The notes: generated by a model from the letters alone, not told the origin. 38,916 nt of DNA from Methanomicrobiales archaeon (GCA_013415565.1 JAAEET010000012.1:1-38916); one strand, 5' to 3'. Numbered from the stretch's first letter, positions 16,601-26,083 are shown. A program made the numbers and translations.

Positions 16601-18046
16601 TCAGTCGCCTCCGGGGATCTGGTCGGAGAGGATTGACGGAGTATCCCTGACCCACCCGATATCGCTCCGGTAGAGGAGGCGGAGGTCGGTGAGGCCGAGG
16701 CGGAGCATCGCGATGCGGCTTACCCCCAGTCCCCAGGCGAGAACCGGGTGCTCCAGCCCCAGCGGGGCTGTTACCTCTTCCCTGAAGATACCGGCTCCCC
16801 CCATCTCGACCCACCCGAGCGCGGGCACATAGACTTCCGGCTCCACGCTCGGCTCGGTGTACGGGAAGTATCCCGGGCGGAACCGGACGCCGGCAAATCC
16901 CATCCGGGTATAGAACTCCTTCAGGAAACCGAGGAGGTGTCTGAAGGCGACGCCCTCGTCCATCACGATCCCTTCCAGCTGCTCGAATTCGGGCAGGTGG
17001 GTGGGATCGATCGCTTCCCGGCGATAAACCCTGCTGATGGAGAAGGCCTTGACCGGGGGATCGGGATGATCGGCCAGGTGGCGGATGGTCAGACTCGTGG
17101 AGTGGGTGCGGAGAACACACTGGGATGCTTTCTCCTCGCTCCACGCCCCGCCCCAGCCGGTCGACGAGGTTGTCCCGCCATGCAGGTGCATGTCCCGGAC
17201 CTTTTCGAAACCGGGGGGAAGGCAGACCTTTTCTCCGAGGTAGAACGTGTCCTGCATCTCCCGGGCAGGGTGGTCCTGGGGCTGGAACAGGGCATCGAAG
17301 TTCCAGAAGGCACTCTGGACGATGCCGCCATAAATTTCCGTAAATCCCATCTGGAGGAGGATCTGACGCATCTCCTCGATCAGCCGCTGGTAGGGATGGA
17401 TCTTGCCGGGATAGACCCGGCGGGGGAGCTTTTCAACGGTATAACGGCGGAGCCTGAGGTCCTTCCATCCCCCCGATGTGATCTGGTCCCGGGAGAGGGT
17501 TCCCGTCTCCTCCCGGATCTCGATTCCCTGGTCCGCGAGGGAGGTTCCTTCCGCGGTGAGTTTGATCCGGTAGGATACCTCTTCGGTCTCCTGGAGGAGT
17601 CCGCGTTTCAGGAGGTCGGTGACGCCCTTCTTCCCCTCAGAAGGATCCCGCAGTGCGGCTTCATCATCACCTTCCTCCGCCGTCCCCGTTTTCTCCACCA
17701 CCCCGTCCCGGATGGTGATCCAGCCCTTTCTCCGCATCTGGCCGATCCCGATCTTTGCAAGCGGGTGCCGCGTCAGTTCGGCCATGGGGATTGATCCCGA
17801 AAAACTCGCGAGGAGCTGGCGCTCGGGAAGTCCATGTTCGGCATAACGCCGTCCTTCCTCGGTGAGCGCATAGTGTTTCACGACCTCCCGCTCCACGATT
17901 GCGAGACCACGGTCCTGGAGCAGGAAGGCATACTGGATTGCCGCTTCTTCAGGAACTCCCAGGAGTTCCGCAAGAAGCGGGGGATCGGAACTCCCGAGCG
18001 GGGCGAGAGCCATCAGGAGCTTCTTTTCGTTCTGCGTCAGATCCAT
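16601..18046 (-). CDS. pheS: Phenylalanyl-tRNA synthetase alpha subunit
   Basis: A 481-residue class II synthetase subunit carrying the catalytic core. The N-terminal 200 residues are winged-helix domains ([15 protein letters not shown] and [18 protein letters not shown]). The class II part begins near [14 protein letters not shown]. Motif 2 is seen in [16 protein letters not shown], the phenylalanine-pocket region in FEQLEGIV, and motif 3 in [13 protein letters not shown]. It attaches phenylalanine to tRNA together with PheT. It starts three bases after the trpS stop, so trpS-pheS-pheT is one tightly coupled unit. Confidence 0.95.
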   Translation of the reverse strand: MDLTQNEKKLLMALAPLGSSDPPLLAELLGVPEEAAIQYAFLLQDRGLAIVEREVVKHYALTEEGRRYAEHGLPERQLLASFSGSIPMAELTRHPLAKIGIGQMRRKGWITIRDGVVEKTGTAEEGDDEAALRDPSEGKKGVTDLLKRGLLQETEEVSYRIKLTAEGTSLADQGIEIREETGTLSRDQITSGGWKDLRLRRYTVEKLPRRVYPGKIHPYQRLIEEMRQILLQMGFTEIYGGIVQSAFWNFDALFQPQDHPAREMQDTFYLGEKVCLPPGFEKVRDMHLHGGTTSSTGWGGAWSEEKASQCVLRTHSTSLTIRHLADHPDPPVKAFSISRVYRREAIDPTHLPEFEQLEGIVMDEGVAFRHLLGFLKEFYTRMGFAGVRFRPGYFPYTEPSVEPEVYVPALGWVEMGGAGIFREEVTAPLGLEHPVLAWGLGVSRIAMLRLGLTDLRLLYRSDIGWVRDTPSILSDQIPGGD

Positions 18047-18049
18047 ACA

Positions 18050-19300
18050 TCACACCTCGATCAGATGCTCGACCGCAGCCATCTTCTCCCTCATTTCCCG
18101 GACAAATGAGAGGACCCGTTCCGCGGTCTCTTTTTTACACTGGCCGCACATCAGTCGTCCCGAAATGCACGCAGTGCGCAGTTCGTCGAGCTCCCGGTCA
18201 TCATCCACCATGTGAAAGAGATTGAGCAGGAAGAGGGGACATTTCTCCGGCTCCCCGCCCTGTTCGCGCTGCTCGGCAAGGGTTGCCCGGCCTCCGGTGA
18301 GTGCCGCCATCACCTTCTTCCTCACCACCTCATCCGGTTCTGTGAAGCTGATGGTGCTCTCGGGAATGCTGCTCGACATCTTCCCCCCCTGCAGCCCCGG
18401 AATGAACACGTGGTACGTCGATGACGGGGGAAAGAACCCGAACCCCCCGAACGAGAGTTCAATCTCCCGTGCTGCAGCACTCACGTCGGCACAGTCCGAA
18501 CCCGGGATGTCCACGTGCCCCTCGTATTTCTTCGAACCCGGGTATAGGGCATGCACCGCGTCAAGGGCCCCGGAGGGGGCGTTCTTTGACCGCACGCTGA
18601 TATAATCCTCCCGGTCCTCGACGGTAAACATCCTGAGCTTGTGGGCCACTCCACGGGTGAGGCGGATGTGAGGGTCCTGATCGATGCCGACCGGGACCAC
18701 GGTCGGCGCAGGGAAACTATCAATCTGCGGATAGAGGATATCGGCAACCTGGGTGATGACCGACATCATGTGCCCGAGGGAAGTTTCTGATGAAAATCCG
18801 TAGATTGCCTGGAGCTCGGAGTAATTCACCCTGGTTGCACATTCGAAGGCCAGGTTCTTGAGGCGATCGTTCCTGCTCTGGAAATAGGTCTTCCCCTCAA
18901 ATCCGAGGGCATAGAGGCAGGCGAGGTACTCCCTGCCGTACTCCCTGCATTTCTCCCAGCTGGTATCGCGGACGGCATGCGCCTCTCGGTCGGCGATCGT
19001 GATATAGCCCGTGCCACCCTGCCGGACATGCCAGACAACCTCCTTCATCACCATCAGGTGTCCCAGGTGCGGGTGGCCTGAGGGCATGAACCCCGTGAGG
19101 ATGTGGAAGGGTTTCCGGTCACGGATACATCCGGCGATCTGCGCATAGTCCCGGTGCCCGATGACGATGCCCCTCTTCATGAACGGGGGCACCTCCGGGA
19201 GGATGTCGACAACGTTTTCGATGGGTTCGATCCCGAATTCGGAAAAGAGCCGGTCAATGTCGAGGGACTGCTGGCTCGCCCAGGGGTTTATCTCCACCAT
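18050..19300 (-). CDS. trpS: Tryptophanyl-tRNA synthetase, archaeal type
   Basis: A 416-residue class I synthetase. The HIGH-type motif is PSGHPHLGH (residues 73-81) and the KMSKS-type loop is KMSSS (307-311). The tryptophan pocket region includes SFPAPTVVPVGIDQDPH. The C-terminal part has a CGQC pair. Archaeal and eukaryotic enzymes share the long N-terminal region seen here. It charges tRNA-Trp in the cytoplasm. ATG 19300 is preceded by GAGAGGAAGC and lies 10 nt after the endA stop, placing it second in the operon endA-trpS-pheS-pheT. Confidence 0.95.
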   Translation of the reverse strand: MVEINPWASQQSLDIDRLFSEFGIEPIENVVDILPEVPPFMKRGIVIGHRDYAQIAGCIRDRKPFHILTGFMPSGHPHLGHLMVMKEVVWHVRQGGTGYITIADREAHAVRDTSWEKCREYGREYLACLYALGFEGKTYFQSRNDRLKNLAFECATRVNYSELQAIYGFSSETSLGHMMSVITQVADILYPQIDSFPAPTVVPVGIDQDPHIRLTRGVAHKLRMFTVEDREDYISVRSKNAPSGALDAVHALYPGSKKYEGHVDIPGSDCADVSAAAREIELSFGGFGFFPPSSTYHVFIPGLQGGKMSSSIPESTISFTEPDEVVRKKVMAALTGGRATLAEQREQGGEPEKCPLFLLNLFHMVDDDRELDELRTACISGRLMCGQCKKETAERVLSFVREMREKMAAVEHLIEV

Positions 19301-19310
19301 GCTTCCTCTC

Positions 19311-20318
19311 TCACAGTTTTATGCGTGCAAATTCGACGTATTGGATTCCCGTAGTATGTTGATGGCCAAACAACATCTTCTTTTTCACACTGTGGGCGAG
19401 CCGGACCGAGCGTGAGATGCTGCTCATCGGGAGCCGGATACCCCGTGCAACGGCATGCACCAGCATCTCGGAATGGACTTTCTGTCCGGAATATACCCGG
19501 AAATGATGCCCGAACTTGTACCCGGTCTTGGGTATATACCCCCGGTTGCGCAAATCCGTATACACTGCGGCCTTCTCGCCGAGCTCCCGGTCTGCGGCCG
19601 CAGCCAGCGCAAAATAATGATCCGAATCTACGGTTTTCTCCCCGTCCCTGAGTACCAGGGTACCGGTTGCCATGAGGTGGATGATCTCCAGGGGAGCAAG
19701 GATCATACGTTCGGCGTCGAGGTGCATACCGTATCCGGCAATCGCCCGGTCTCCTGACGGCGCAGAACGGACGAGCGCTGATCTGCCGACCAGTATGCCT
19801 TCCAGCGGGCTCATGCCGGCTCCCTCCCCGGCCTTCTGAAGGTTCTCCACCTTGATCTCGTAGTAGGTCAGCTCATTCTCATCGTCGACAACCGCAAGGA
19901 TGTGCTGTTTGCGCATCCGGGAAGAGGCCAGTGCCTCGTGGATAAGGGCTTCGAAATCGATGAGATCCCGCTCGGACAGCACCCGGACCATGTACTGGGA
20001 CTGGCCGGTCCCCGGCCGCTGTCCCCGCCTGAATACCCTGAAATCATGGGGTCCGCTCTGGACCGCATACCCACGCTCCCGCAGGTCGCGATAGACGAGA
20101 AAGGTCCGGAGAAAATCCGCCCTCCGGGCGAAGTATGCAATGAGGGCGTCGAAGCTGTACCCTTCGATTTCGATCCGCCCCCGGTGGAGAAGGTAGGAGG
20201 CTTCTTCCGGTGAGAGCCTGAGGCCGTCGTCTTCCGGTCTCCCGTAGCCGCTCTGGTCGTAGAGTGCCCGCCCTTCATTCCCGAGCCGCACCCAGGTCCC
20301 GTCAAACTTCGCCTTCAC
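19311..20318 (-). CDS. endA: tRNA-splicing endonuclease (two-repeat homodimeric form)
   Basis: A 335-residue protein, about twice the length of the homotetrameric enzyme, made of two related halves. The N-terminal half (FRVFRRGQRPGTGQSQ near 93-108) is a degenerate repeat. The C-terminal half is catalytic: FRVYSGQKVHSEMLVHAV (273-290) supplies Y276 and H282, and SVKKK (310-314) supplies the lysine. This is the alpha2 architecture, which cuts bulge-helix-bulge introns from archaeal tRNA precursors. It is the first gene of the operon; a TATA box at 20344-20351 predicts a start within a few bases of ATG 20318. GGTGTGA also precedes the start, so the leader length is open. Confidence 0.92.
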   Translation of the reverse strand: MKAKFDGTWVRLGNEGRALYDQSGYGRPEDDGLRLSPEEASYLLHRGRIEIEGYSFDALIAYFARRADFLRTFLVYRDLRERGYAVQSGPHDFRVFRRGQRPGTGQSQYMVRVLSERDLIDFEALIHEALASSRMRKQHILAVVDDENELTYYEIKVENLQKAGEGAGMSPLEGILVGRSALVRSAPSGDRAIAGYGMHLDAERMILAPLEIIHLMATGTLVLRDGEKTVDSDHYFALAAAADRELGEKAAVYTDLRNRGYIPKTGYKFGHHFRVYSGQKVHSEMLVHAVARGIRLPMSSISRSVRLAHSVKKKMLFGHQHTTGIQYVEFARIKL

Positions 20319-20343
20319 ACCTGATCCTATGTGCTCCCTTCGG

Positions 20344-20351
20344 TTATAATA
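20344..20351 (-). promoter_or_regulatory. TATA box of the endA-trpS-pheST operon
   Basis: On the minus strand the sequence reads TATTATAA. Its centre is about 29 nt before ATG 20318, which predicts a nearly leaderless message. Confidence 0.5.
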
Positions 20352-20547
20352 GGAGCCGGGGGAGCGGACAGGCTACGTTCATCCTGAGGTGCCCGGCCCT
20401 TCCAGGAATTCAATTATCATTCTTATAGAATACAGAAAAGGGCCATGATCAAACCGGTGAATCTGAAATGACGGCCTCAAAATGGGTGAAATTCCCTTGA
20501 TTATCCCGTGCGACCCCTGCGTTTCCGGTGGTCAAATAATCCATAAG

Positions 20548-20584
20548 TAATACTTTTGTAATACTTTTGTCCATCAGAGTGGAC
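20548..20584 (+). repeat. Tandem 11-bp repeat followed by a small hairpin
   Basis: TAATACTTTTG occurs twice in a row (20548-20558 and 20559-20569). GTCCA/TGGAC (20569-20573/20580-20584) follows as a short hairpin. The block lies about 140-170 nt before the radical SAM operon and is the most AT-rich part of the spacer. It could be an operator for a dimeric regulator; the function is inferred. Confidence 0.4.
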
Positions 20585-20641
20585 AATTGTGGAAGGACTT
20601 ATGACCGGGAACTGAAAAACCACTGTTCTGGTATTCCATGC

Positions 20642-20713
20642 AACGGAGTCGGGCTGCGAGGTCCGGTACAGCAATGAAGCGGGATTCGGCTCCGTTCAGG
20701 TGCTCCGGAGAGG
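20642..20713 (+). promoter_or_regulatory. Structured leader of the radical SAM/DUF1257 operon
   Basis: AACGGAGTCG (20642-20651) pairs with CGGCTCCGTT (20687-20696) as a 10-pair stem with one G-T pair. It encloses GCTG/CAGC (20653-20656/20669-20672). Ten bases later comes the ribosome binding site GGAGAGG (20707-20713), itself preceded by CTCC that can pair with it. A possible TATA box lies far upstream at 20423-20430. The arrangement suggests control at translation, but no known riboswitch consensus is recognisable. Confidence 0.4.
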
Positions 20714-20719
20714 TTTAGG

Positions 20720-21319
20720 GTGAGCGTGATCAATTGTGCGGGATTCCTGGCCTGTTCAACAGTCAATGGTCCGGGAAAGAGGGCAGTGATCTGGGTACAG
20801 GGGTGTCCCCTCAGATGCAGCGGTTGTTTTAACCCTGATCTCTGGCCGTTTGCGCCCCGGAACAAGATCCGGACAGGAGACCTCGCGGACCGGATCACTG
20901 CCGTGCCGGACATCGAAGGGGTCACCTTCTCGGGGGGAGAGCCGTTCTGCCAGGCGGCGGCACTGGCTGAGGTCGGAGATCTCGTCAGGGAAACGGGACT
21001 CAACGTGGTCACTTTCACCGGATTTCCCTACCAGGAGCTCCGGTTGCGGCAGCGGGCATCGTGGAACGCACTCCTCCAGGTCACCGATCTGCTCATTGCC
21101 GGACCTTACCGCCCGGACCTCCCCTGCAGCCACCCGCTCCGGGCATCTGCAAACCAGGAGGTTGTGAACCTCTCTGGCCAGCTTATAGGGAGGGAGGATG
21201 AACCAGGTCAGGCAGCGGGAACTGTCGAATATACCATCAGCCCCGAAGGGGTCATCACCGCAACCGGTTTTCCCGATCGCCATGATTCCCTTTGTTTTAT
21301 GAATACAGGGGGATACTAG
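20720..21319 (+). CDS. NrdG-like radical SAM protein (4Fe-4S single-cluster family)
   Basis: A 199-residue short radical SAM protein of the activating-enzyme type. The cluster motif is C29-x3-C33-x2-C36 in WVQGCPLRCSGCFNP, the SAM-binding SGGEP is at 71-75, and the conserved DLLIAGPY at 123-130. The N-terminal STVNGPGKRAVIWVQG is typical of NrdG relatives, which activate glycyl radical enzymes. No glycyl radical enzyme is encoded here, so the partner must be one of the neighbours or lie elsewhere. GTG 20720 is preceded by GGAGAGG at 7 nt spacing. The stop codon TAG shares its G with the GTG start of the next gene. First gene of a six-gene operon. Confidence 0.85.
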   Translation: MSVINCAGFLACSTVNGPGKRAVIWVQGCPLRCSGCFNPDLWPFAPRNKIRTGDLADRITAVPDIEGVTFSGGEPFCQAAALAEVGDLVRETGLNVVTFTGFPYQELRLRQRASWNALLQVTDLLIAGPYRPDLPCSHPLRASANQEVVNLSGQLIGREDEPGQAAGTVEYTISPEGVITATGFPDRHDSLCFMNTGGY

Positions 21320-21714
21320 TGTCGCATTTTTCACGGGTCAGGACCACGCTCAGAGACAGGGAGGTTCTCACCGCTTCCCTCGAAGAACTCGGGTATGAGG
21401 TCACGGAAGGAGGAACGATCAGGAGCAGGGACGGGGTCCGCGAAATCGACCTCTCGATCAGCACAAAGAATGGAAACGGGATAGGCTTTGTGAAGGACGG
21501 TGACGGGTGCTATAACCTTGTTGCTGACTGGTGGGGTATGGGGAGAAAGGACCGTCAGATCCTGGACCGCATGGCCGGAACGCTCGCCCGTGTTCAGCGG
21601 ACCTATGCGGAGCGGATGATCTGTGAGCAGACCGAGAAAGAGGGCTTCTCACTGGTGGAGCGGAGGGAGGATGAGGATGGGTCCATCCGGATCGTGGTGC
21701 GGAGGTGGACCTGA
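21319..21714 (+). CDS. DUF1257 (Ycf35-like) protein
   Basis: A 131-residue protein that opens with the DUF1257 signature: SHFSRVRTTLRDREVL, then SLEELGYEV. A central YNLVADWWG segment is also typical. In algal plastids and cyanobacteria the relative is Ycf35, whose function is not settled. The frame extends upstream to ATG 21292, but GTG 21319 matches the family start and overlaps the preceding stop by one base, with GGGGGAT in front. Cyanobacteria often place this family near DUF2997 proteins, and a DUF2997 gene closes this operon too. Confidence 0.85.
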   Translation: MSHFSRVRTTLRDREVLTASLEELGYEVTEGGTIRSRDGVREIDLSISTKNGNGIGFVKDGDGCYNLVADWWGMGRKDRQILDRMAGTLARVQRTYAERMICEQTEKEGFSLVERREDEDGSIRIVVRRWT

Positions 21715-21716
21715 AC

Positions 21717-23273
21717 ATGCCGCAGAATGGCTTTGAAGATCTCCGCGACCAGGTTGATCTCGCACTCCGGTCCCGGGTCACCCTGATCGCCCTGGTCACT
21801 CCCGAAGAAGAGCGTGCCCTGCAGTTGGTCCGCGAGGTCTGCGAACGGTGGAGCCCGTCACGGCAGTGCGTGAGCTGGGATATCGTCGACGGCTATACCA
21901 CGGTTGTCGGGACCGGGTTTTCGGCTCCGGCCCGGGATCCCCTTGCAGGACTCGATGAGATGCAGAAGACCGATGAGCAGGCCGTCATCGTTCTGAAGGA
22001 CTTCCACGAGTTCTGGAACAATCCGGCGGTCAAGCGGAAGATTCGGAACTATGCCCAGAAGTTCCGGTACACCCGCCGGTCCATGGTGATCATCACCCCG
22101 TCCTTCAAGCTCCCTGATGAGATCCGCGATGAGAGCGTGATCCTGCACCTTCCCCCTCCGTCAGCGCGGGAGCTCGAGCTCGAGCTCGACCAGCTGATCC
22201 GGAGCAGCGGTGTCGAGTGTACGCTGACCTCACTCGGCCGTGAGAAGCTGATCCAGGGTGCGCTCGGGATGTCCCTCAACCAGGCCCGGCGGTCCTTTTC
22301 AAAAGCTATCGTCATGCACGGGAGAATCGATGACCGTGACATCGATGAGGTGGTGGCAGAGAAGAAGAGCATCCTTTCCCAGAGCGAAGCCCTCGAGTTC
22401 TACAGCGGCACAGAGACCCCGGAGAACGTCGGGGGGCTGGTCGTCCTCAAGGACTGGCTTCGCCTCCGGGAACGGGCTTTCACCCGGGAAGCCCGGGATT
22501 ACGGCCTCCCCTCTCCGAAAGGGATCGCGCTGATCGGGATCCCGGGGACCGGCAAGAGCCTGACCGCAAAGATGATCGCCGGTCTCTGGCGCCTCCCGCT
22601 GCTCAGGCTTGATGTCGGGGCGCTCTTCGGGAGTTTTGTGGGAGAGTCGGAGGAGCGGACACGGCGCGCCCTCAGGCTGGCCGAGACCATCTCTCCCTGC
22701 ATCCTGTGGATAGACGAGATGGAGAAAGGATTCTCCTTTGGATCGGGTGATGCCGGAACAGGCCAGCGCGTTTTTGCCAGTATTCTGACCTGGATGCAGG
22801 ACAAGACCGCCCCCTGCTTTGTTGTGGCGACAGCAAACGACATCTCTGCTCTCCCCCCGGAACTGCTCCGGAAGGGGCGGTTTGACGAGATCTTCTTCCT
22901 CGACCTGCCCGGAGCATCGGAACGGAAGGATATCTTCTCCGTGCACCTGAAGAAACGAAAGTGCATTCCCGAGAACTTCGATCTCGATCTTCTCGCACGG
23001 ACCTCGGAAGGATATGTCGGGGCTGAGATCGAGCAGACGGTCATCGATGCCATGTACCTGGCGTTCAACCAGGATATGCGGGCAATCACGACCGAAGACA
23101 TCCTCTCGGCACTCAGGGCACAGGTTCCCCTCTCGGTATCGCAGCGGGAAGTGGTCGATTCACTCCGGAGATGGCTCCAGGAAGGGAGGGCGGTTGTTGC
23201 CTCGGCTCCAGAGCGATCTGAAACAAGATCCGGGTCCGGCATCAGGCTCGACCCCCTGGTGAAGGAAACCTGA
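21717..23273 (+). CDS. Ycf46-like AAA+ ATPase
   Basis: A 518-residue protein. Residues 1-215 form a regulatory domain typical of Ycf46, with a degenerate nucleotide-binding look (AVIVLKDFHEFW at 89-100). The AAA+ module follows: Walker A GIPGTGKS (274-281), Walker B CILWIDEMEK (328-337), sensor 1 ATAND (371-375), and an arginine finger in RKGRFDE (385-391). The lid contains EGYVGAEIEQ. All catalytic residues are present. Ycf46 of cyanobacteria has been linked to CO2 uptake; the molecular role is unknown. ATG 21717 has GGAGGTG nine bases before it, inside the previous gene, which argues against GTG 21705. Confidence 0.87.
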   Translation: MPQNGFEDLRDQVDLALRSRVTLIALVTPEEERALQLVREVCERWSPSRQCVSWDIVDGYTTVVGTGFSAPARDPLAGLDEMQKTDEQAVIVLKDFHEFWNNPAVKRKIRNYAQKFRYTRRSMVIITPSFKLPDEIRDESVILHLPPPSARELELELDQLIRSSGVECTLTSLGREKLIQGALGMSLNQARRSFSKAIVMHGRIDDRDIDEVVAEKKSILSQSEALEFYSGTETPENVGGLVVLKDWLRLRERAFTREARDYGLPSPKGIALIGIPGTGKSLTAKMIAGLWRLPLLRLDVGALFGSFVGESEERTRRALRLAETISPCILWIDEMEKGFSFGSGDAGTGQRVFASILTWMQDKTAPCFVVATANDISALPPELLRKGRFDEIFFLDLPGASERKDIFSVHLKKRKCIPENFDLDLLARTSEGYVGAEIEQTVIDAMYLAFNQDMRAITTEDILSALRAQVPLSVSQREVVDSLRRWLQEGRAVVASAPERSETRSGSGIRLDPLVKET

Positions 23274-23278
23274 CCGCC

Positions 23279-26080
23279 ATGAGCCCCGACCGGGACATTT
23301 CACGCAGGAAGATCGGGCTGCAGGCTCCGGTCATCGGAAAGTTCATGCGACGTTCGGCGCTGTCCCGCTGCGCCCGAAAAGCAGCGGCAGGGGACACATC
23401 GGCCATATTTGAACTCTGTGATGCCCTGGATTCCGGTGACCGGGAAGCGGCGTCCCTGGCACGGGAGGCACTTTCCGACCTCCCTGCGACAGGACAGGAG
23501 GTCTGCTGTTCAGTGGTGATATCGCGGGAGAACTGGCCGCTTGCCGACCTGTGCCGCGAGAAGGGGTATACACCCCGCGATTCGCAGAGCAGGTTACTCT
23601 TTTACCTCCTCTCCGGCCAGTACAGCGCATTCGGCAGCAGTGACGATGCAGACGGGCTGCTTTCCCGGGCCTACCGGGAAGCGCCATGGAGCAGGAGGGT
23701 GCGGATCATCCGTGCCCTCGTCACCTGGGGAAGGCCCGAACTCCTGGCGTGTGGTGCTGATAACACCGGTAGAGCGGGCAGAGAGGTGCCCGGTGCGACG
23801 TGGGATCTCATTGCACGGCGGCTGGTTGCGCAGGGGGATTACGAAACCTGCTCGCAGCTGCTCTTTTCCGCACCCCTCTCTGCAGCATACACCATCACCT
23901 GTGCCCTGAAGGATGCCGGCTACCTGCCGCCGGATGGAGACCCGGGATTCTGGAGGAGGCTGTATGCTGCGGTGCCTGAGGGGTTCAGGTATCCGGAACC
24001 GGCAGACGATACCTGTGCTATCCTCCCAGGAGGGGCAGCACAGTATTCCCGGGCCGTTATCGACCCCACCGGCCGTTTCCTCGCAGCAGGCTGCTATGAT
24101 GGAACGATAGAGATCAGGAAGATCCCGAGCGGGGACCTTGTCTGCACCCATCTTACCGGCGCAGGAAGTATCCTGGCGGCAGCCTGGTCCGCTGACGGGC
24201 GGTGGGTAGGATTCGGGGGCAGCAGGGGAATGCTGTGCGTCGTGGAGCTCCCGGGCGGGCGGCTGGCAGGGAAGTATGACAGCGGCGGTTTTGCCGTGAC
24301 CGGACTCTCCTTTACGCCAGACTCCCGGTGCGTGGTCTGCGGGAAAAGTAACGGAGGCGTTATCCTGGTCCGTCTCAGTGATGGCCGGAGGGTGCAGTTC
24401 TCGGGTCATCACTCAACCGCGGTCACCGGCATCGTCATCACAGGGTCAGGGGTGATCTTCTCAGGGCATGAGGACGGTACCGTGTGGTCCTGGTCTGACA
24501 GGGAGCGGCAGGGAAGCCGTCTCGAACCGGATCACCCGGGGCCGGTCCTCTTCCTCTCCCTTGTCCCTGAAGGGGTCCTGGTCACCGGCTCGGCACAGGG
24601 ACCGCTCATGTTCCGGGATACGGGTTCCGGGCGTCCCGTGAGAACTGCCGGCTGCCCGGAAATGATCGCTACGGCGTTTGCCGCATCCGGGGGATGGGTG
24701 GCGGCAGGCAATGGGGACGGAACCGTCACGTTCTATGCGGTACCGGACGGCAGGGAGATCTGTTCATACCAGGTTCACCGATCGGGAGTGAGCGCGCTCT
24801 GCGCGTCTCCCGATGGCAGCTGGTGTGCTGCCGGGTGCGGGAGCGGGATAGTCCATGTCCTCCCGGTTCCGGGCCCGGGAACACCGATCTTTTTCACCGG
24901 GAGGACGGGTGGTATCCGCCATCTGTCGGCTGCCGAGACGGGAACGGTCTGCTCTTCCGGGTGGAACGGAACTCTCGAAGTGCGACGTTCAAATGACGGG
25001 ACACTCCTCCACTGCACGGAGGGCCATAGTTCCACCGTCACCAGCATCAGTGCTGCTGCCGGGTCCGGACTGCTGGCAGTCTCCGGCTCCGGCAGTGTCA
25101 TCCATCTCTGGGATCTCCCTGCACGGGAATACCGGGGAATGGTGGAAACCTATACACCTGGCATCACTGCTCTGGTGCTGCTTTCCAGCGGGACTGCCGC
25201 GGCCGTTGCCGGCTCTGACGGTTCCCTGCTCCTCATCCGGCTTCTGGACGGGACGCCAATCCGAAGCTTCCGGGGCCATACCGGATCGATCTCCGCGCTC
25301 GCTTCGGATCCCTCGTCAGCCCGGCTCGCTGCAGGCGGGTGGGATGCTGTCGTGTACCTTCACCCTGTGGAGCACGATAACCCTCCGGTGTTGCTCTGCG
25401 GGCATGCGAGCCCGGTCACATCTGTATCTTTTTCCCCGCAGGGAAACCTTCTTGCGAGCACCTCGCAGGACCGGACGGCCCGGATCTGGGATGTGACAGC
25501 CGGCACTTCCGGCGCCGTCCTCAAAGGGCACCGCCAGGTGGTCTCGGCCTCGGCATTCTCCCCTGACGGAACCATCCTTGCCACCGGTTCATGGGACCAT
25601 ACCATACGACTCTGGAGTGTCCCCGATGGAGGAACGATGGCGGTTCTGAAGGGGCACCGGGATCGCATCAGCCGGCTTGTGTTCGCAGGGAGCGGGCTGC
25701 TCGCAAGCGGGGATGACAGCGGATTGCTCGGACTCTGGACCATCCCTGATGGTGATCTCATCCGGCTCCATGAGACCAGGGCCGGCAGGGTGACCGGACT
25801 GCTTTCGGTCAGGGACGACAGGGAGCTCCTTTCGGCTCATGATCAGGGGCTCTGCATCTTCCGGGACCTGCCGTGGACCAGGATTCCTGCAGAATGCACG
25901 CCTGATGATTATGCCCGTGTCAGGGGTTACCTCGCAGATTCCGCGGACGCAGACAGCGCACTTTTACAGCCGTGGCAGTGGATCGAAGCCCTCCTCGCGG
26001 GAGGTCTCCGGAAAGCAGTCGCACTCTGCCCAGACCCGCCCCTGGCGGGAGGTTATGAGATCGAGCTTGCAGGAGACTGA
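23279..26080 (+). CDS. Large WD40 protein with about 14 propeller blades
   Basis: A 933-residue protein. Residues 1-240 are alpha-helical (for example ALSRCARKAAAGDTSAIFEL) and resemble a helical-repeat scaffold. From about 255 I count 14 WD40-type blade ends, among them GTIEIRKIPSGD, GTVTFYAVPDGRE, SVIHLWDLPARE, RTARIWDVTAGT, HTIRLWSVPDGG and GLLGLWTIPDGD. Fourteen blades fit two seven-bladed propellers. A 70-residue tail follows. There is no signal peptide, so it is cytoplasmic, probably an assembly platform for its neighbours. It starts 5 nt after the AAA+ gene and ends 3 nt before the Hsp70-like gene. WD40 proteins of this size are rare in archaea. Confidence 0.85.
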   Translation: MSPDRDISRRKIGLQAPVIGKFMRRSALSRCARKAAAGDTSAIFELCDALDSGDREAASLAREALSDLPATGQEVCCSVVISRENWPLADLCREKGYTPRDSQSRLLFYLLSGQYSAFGSSDDADGLLSRAYREAPWSRRVRIIRALVTWGRPELLACGADNTGRAGREVPGATWDLIARRLVAQGDYETCSQLLFSAPLSAAYTITCALKDAGYLPPDGDPGFWRRLYAAVPEGFRYPEPADDTCAILPGGAAQYSRAVIDPTGRFLAAGCYDGTIEIRKIPSGDLVCTHLTGAGSILAAAWSADGRWVGFGGSRGMLCVVELPGGRLAGKYDSGGFAVTGLSFTPDSRCVVCGKSNGGVILVRLSDGRRVQFSGHHSTAVTGIVITGSGVIFSGHEDGTVWSWSDRERQGSRLEPDHPGPVLFLSLVPEGVLVTGSAQGPLMFRDTGSGRPVRTAGCPEMIATAFAASGGWVAAGNGDGTVTFYAVPDGREICSYQVHRSGVSALCASPDGSWCAAGCGSGIVHVLPVPGPGTPIFFTGRTGGIRHLSAAETGTVCSSGWNGTLEVRRSNDGTLLHCTEGHSSTVTSISAAAGSGLLAVSGSGSVIHLWDLPAREYRGMVETYTPGITALVLLSSGTAAAVAGSDGSLLLIRLLDGTPIRSFRGHTGSISALASDPSSARLAAGGWDAVVYLHPVEHDNPPVLLCGHASPVTSVSFSPQGNLLASTSQDRTARIWDVTAGTSGAVLKGHRQVVSASAFSPDGTILATGSWDHTIRLWSVPDGGTMAVLKGHRDRISRLVFAGSGLLASGDDSGLLGLWTIPDGDLIRLHETRAGRVTGLLSVRDDRELLSAHDQGLCIFRDLPWTRIPAECTPDDYARVRGYLADSADADSALLQPWQWIEALLAGGLRKAVALCPDPPLAGGYEIELAGD

Positions 26081-26083
26081 CAC

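Noticed and set aside
20440-20502. Possible C/D box guide RNA (ATGATCA, CTGA, AATGACG, TTGA)
   Set aside because: The boxes are imperfect and the spacing from the upstream TATA box does not fit a transcript starting before the C box.
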